A DNA stretch of 64,000 nt, from positions 3,883,918-3,947,917 of the forward strand of contig CP071065.1 in assembly GCA_017164015.1 (NCBI GenBank). Direction: 5' to 3'. Under the pieces are notes generated by a model. That model was not told the origin of the DNA, made no database searches, and was given only the letters and a program-made list of their open reading frames with translations. Source of the stretch: Nostoc sp. UHCC 0702. GTDB lineage: Bacteria; Cyanobacteriota; Cyanobacteriia; Cyanobacteriales; Nostocaceae. The translations under genes were made by a program, and so were the position numbers. Numbering within the stretch: the first letter of the stretch is position 1; each line of letters opens with the position of its first letter. This document shows positions 62,005 to 64,000 of this stretch, piece by piece.

Positions 62005-64000
62005 CTAACAGTCCATCCGCTTTTGTGTCCTTTCTAGATAGTCCGTCCACAGATAGCCAAAAGCACTTTCTAACTCCTGCACAAACTTAGGCGTGTCAAA
62101 CAGAGGTGCAGTGTAGCGATTTGCCGCTAGTTGATCACGAATTGCAGTCAATTTCTCTTTTTGAGTTGCTAAATACACAGCACGCTCTTCATAAGCTTGG
62201 TGACTGTGACAAATCATTTCTTCTAACCCAATTGCATTACATAAACTTGCACCCATGCGTTGGGCATAAGTCAGTCCTGGACGAGTCAGTACGGGAACTC
62301 CACCCCACAAGGCACAAATGGCAGTCGAACCCGCATTATAAGTAAAGGTGTCTAAAAATAAGTCAGCAAGGCGATATCGCCCCAGATATTCGCTTAAAGG
62401 TAATCGGGACGCAAAAATCAAACGCTCCGCTACTATACCGCGCTTTCTCGCTTCTTGGCGGAGGTTGTTCATAGTGGTAGAGATGCCCTCAGATAACCAC
62501 AATACGGAATGAGGCACTCGCTGCAAAATTCGCATCCAGATATCAAAAACAACAGGATCAATTTTGTAATGAGCGTTAAAACAGCAAAATACTACGCCAT
62601 CTTCTGGTAAACCAAATTCCCTTCGCGTCATTTGTTTGTCAGATATCTCCATTGGCGAGGCGACAAAGGCGTGGGTCAGGTAAACAATTTGTTCGGTATA
62701 ATAGTGAGCCAGTTCTTCCGGTATAGCTACGGAATCAGCTAACAAATAAGGAATGAAATTGGCTCCCATCGTATCGGAATAGCTTAAATATTGCGCTTGA
62801 ATCGGTGCTGGTTGCAGGGCAAATATTTCTGGACGGGATTGGTTGGTGTAGCCTGCCAAGTCAATTAAAATATGGATGCCGTCAGCATAAATACGGTTTG
62901 CCGCAGCGACAGTTCCCATTTCGGAAATATTTACAAAAACGTCGCACTGTGATTTGATGCTACGCTGAATTTCATCGTCTACATTCACTATGGAATAAGC
63001 GTAGATTTCAAAGGAGTCGCGCGAGTGATACTGGAACATTTGCTGCATCAACATCCCGACTGGATGCTCTCTCAAATCTGACGAGACGTACCCAATTCGC
63101 AGTTTTTGATGATTTAGCTTCTGTTTGATTCGAGTCAGTGAGTCCGATTCCCCCTGACCTAGAAGGTATTGAGGTTGGGGGATTAAGTTATGGTCATGTG
63201 TAAAGTTGCAGCTAGCTTTGATTTGAGCTATCGACTGGCTAATGATTTGTGCCATGCGTTGCGCTACATCCGTATGCATGGCGCATGGTACAGGAAAAGC
63301 ACTCAGGATAAAGGGAGCTAGGGGGATTCCTGGGTTTGTTTTCAGGTAGGTTGACAGTCGGTTGATAAATTCCTGAATTCGTACATCATAGTTATCCCAA
63401 TCGCATAGTTGCAGGCGAAGGTAGTTTAGGCGGTAAAAAATTTCTTCTACTTGCGGTGCAAGAGCTTGGGCTTGCTGATAACTCTCTAGGGCTGCTTCGA
63501 CTCTACCTTGATAATCCAGCACCATTGCCAAGTTATAGTGAGCGATCGCATAATCTGGTTTGAGTTCCAAAGTCCGCCGCAAAGAAGCTTCGGCTCGGTT
63601 AAGCTTTCCCTGCATCAGCAAGGCAGATCCTAAGTTGCTATGGGCGGTGGCTGAGTTGGGAGCGAGTTCTACGGCTTTTTGGTAACAGAGTAAAGCTTTT
63701 TCACTTTCCCCTAATGCTTGCAAAATATTCCCCAAATTGTTATGAGCTGCGACATAATCCGGTTTGAGATGCAGGGCTTGCCGAAAGCAGTCGGCGGCTT
63801 TTTCTAAAGCGTTTTGTTGTTTAAATTGAATACCCTGGTTGAGATAGTCTTTGGCACTGTTGGCTAAAGCTTGATCTGACCTCTCCCCTTTGCGAATCAG
63901 TGGCTGTGGGTTTAGGTCTTTTTCTTCAAAGGTAATGAAATGCTGAATTTCATCACTTTTGAAACCCAAAGCAGATGGTTTGAGTACTCCTGGCAATACA
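62005..64000 (-). CDS. SPINDLY-type TPR O-GlcNAc transferase-like glycosyltransferase (5' end cut by window)
   Basis: At least 663 residues; the frame runs to the edge, so the true start may lie outside. Residues ~45-180 form about four TPRs (LNQGIQFKQQNALEKAADCFRQALHLKPDYVAAHNNLGNI...). From ~295 comes the GT41 catalytic region: LRIGYVSSDLREHPVGMLMQ, ILIDLAGYTNQSRPEIFALQPAPIQAQYL, FCCFNAHYKIDPVVFDIWMRIL and LADLFLDTFTYNAGSTAICALWGGVPVLTRPG. Transfers a sugar, possibly GlcNAc or fucose, to protein. Residues ~30-46 (DLNPQPLIRKGERSD) are encoded by a dispersed-repeat-like sequence. Confidence 0.9.
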   Translation of the reverse strand, partial: VLPGVLKPSALGFKSDEIQHFITFEEKDLNPQPLIRKGERSDQALANSAKDYLNQGIQFKQQNALEKAADCFRQALHLKPDYVAAHNNLGNILQALGESEKALLCYQKAVELAPNSATAHSNLGSALLMQGKLNRAEASLRRTLELKPDYAIAHYNLAMVLDYQGRVEAALESYQQAQALAPQVEEIFYRLNYLRLQLCDWDNYDVRIQEFINRLSTYLKTNPGIPLAPFILSAFPVPCAMHTDVAQRMAQIISQSIAQIKASCNFTHDHNLIPQPQYLLGQGESDSLTRIKQKLNHQKLRIGYVSSDLREHPVGMLMQQMFQYHSRDSFEIYAYSIVNVDDEIQRSIKSQCDVFVNISEMGTVAAANRIYADGIHILIDLAGYTNQSRPEIFALQPAPIQAQYLSYSDTMGANFIPYLLADSVAIPEELAHYYTEQIVYLTHAFVASPMEISDKQMTRREFGLPEDGVVFCCFNAHYKIDPVVFDIWMRILQRVPHSVLWLSEGISTTMNNLRQEARKRGIVAERLIFASRLPLSEYLGRYRLADLFLDTFTYNAGSTAICALWGGVPVLTRPGLTYAQRMGASLCNAIGLEEMICHSHQAYEERAVYLATQKEKLTAIRDQLAANRYTAPLFDTPKFVQELESAFGYLWTDYLERTQKRMDC

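Noticed and set aside
1..64000. CRISPR arrays, tRNA or rRNA genes, prophage or complete insertion sequence
   Set aside because: I looked for regular direct repeats with spacers, cloverleaf patterns, structural phage genes and intact transposases and saw none; only the ISAs1 relic at 59802-60078 and non-coding elements.

Overview
The window looks like chromosomal DNA of a filamentous, probably heterocyst-forming cyanobacterium (Nostocales). Grounds: frequent HIP1 octamers (GCGATCGC); many short palindromic and MITE-like dispersed repeats and decayed heptamer repeats between genes; PEP-CTERM surface proteins; RTX/FG-GAP secreted proteins; a giant WD40-TPR-CHAT protein; and a SPINDLY-type TPR glycosyltransferase. 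No rRNA, tRNA or CRISPR array was recognised. Coding density is moderate, with several 0.5-1 kb gaps filled by repeats.

Layout. 1-2.6 kb: 3' end of a large RTX protein, a secreted protein with a degenerate PEP-CTERM tail, and a double ribbon-helix-helix protein. 3-10.2 kb (minus strand): GH63-like glycosidase, short-chain dehydrogenase, aquaporin-like channel, FMN reductase and amylomaltase (malQ). 10.4-14.6 kb: an unusual cluster of an EthD/SnoaL fusion, an MFS transporter and a double-SnoaL protein, followed by catalase. 17-20.5 kb: a PEP-CTERM protein paralogous to the one at 1.2 kb, and a Tat-exported multicopper oxidase. 21-28 kb: the 2059-residue WD40-TPR-CHAT protein and a small exported TPR protein. 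28-37 kb: an operon with hydantoinase/5-oxoprolinase subunits (hyuA, hyuB), an NRAMP-type transporter and a DUF1445 (YcsI-like) protein, interrupted by an overlapping pair of small genes and preceded by a cytosolic periplasmic-binding-fold protein with a putative N-terminal HTH. 37.6-42.5 kb: a compact three-gene unit of an Hsp70-like ATPase with a TPR tail, a minimal UvrD-like helicase and an unrecognised 354-residue protein. This is the best candidate in the window for an undescribed system.

43-64 kb: PAP2 phosphatase, a TauE/SafE exporter with its DUF1634 partner, small membrane proteins, a DUF4394 PEP-CTERM protein, a prohibitin-like protein, an ADP-ribosylglycohydrolase relic with an internal deletion, an SMP-30-type lactonase, a NodU-type carbamoyltransferase with an extra C-terminal domain, an alpha/beta hydrolase, a second TauE/SafE protein, a CadD-like transporter, an ISAs1-family transposase relic, an FG-GAP/RTX protein and a SPINDLY glycosyltransferase cut by the window edge.

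At least five inverted-repeat element families are visible. In one case an element sits inside another repeat with a 5-bp target duplication, and the uninterrupted version of that repeat is also present in the window, so past movement can be read directly. All family assignments rest on reading motifs by eye; no database search was run.
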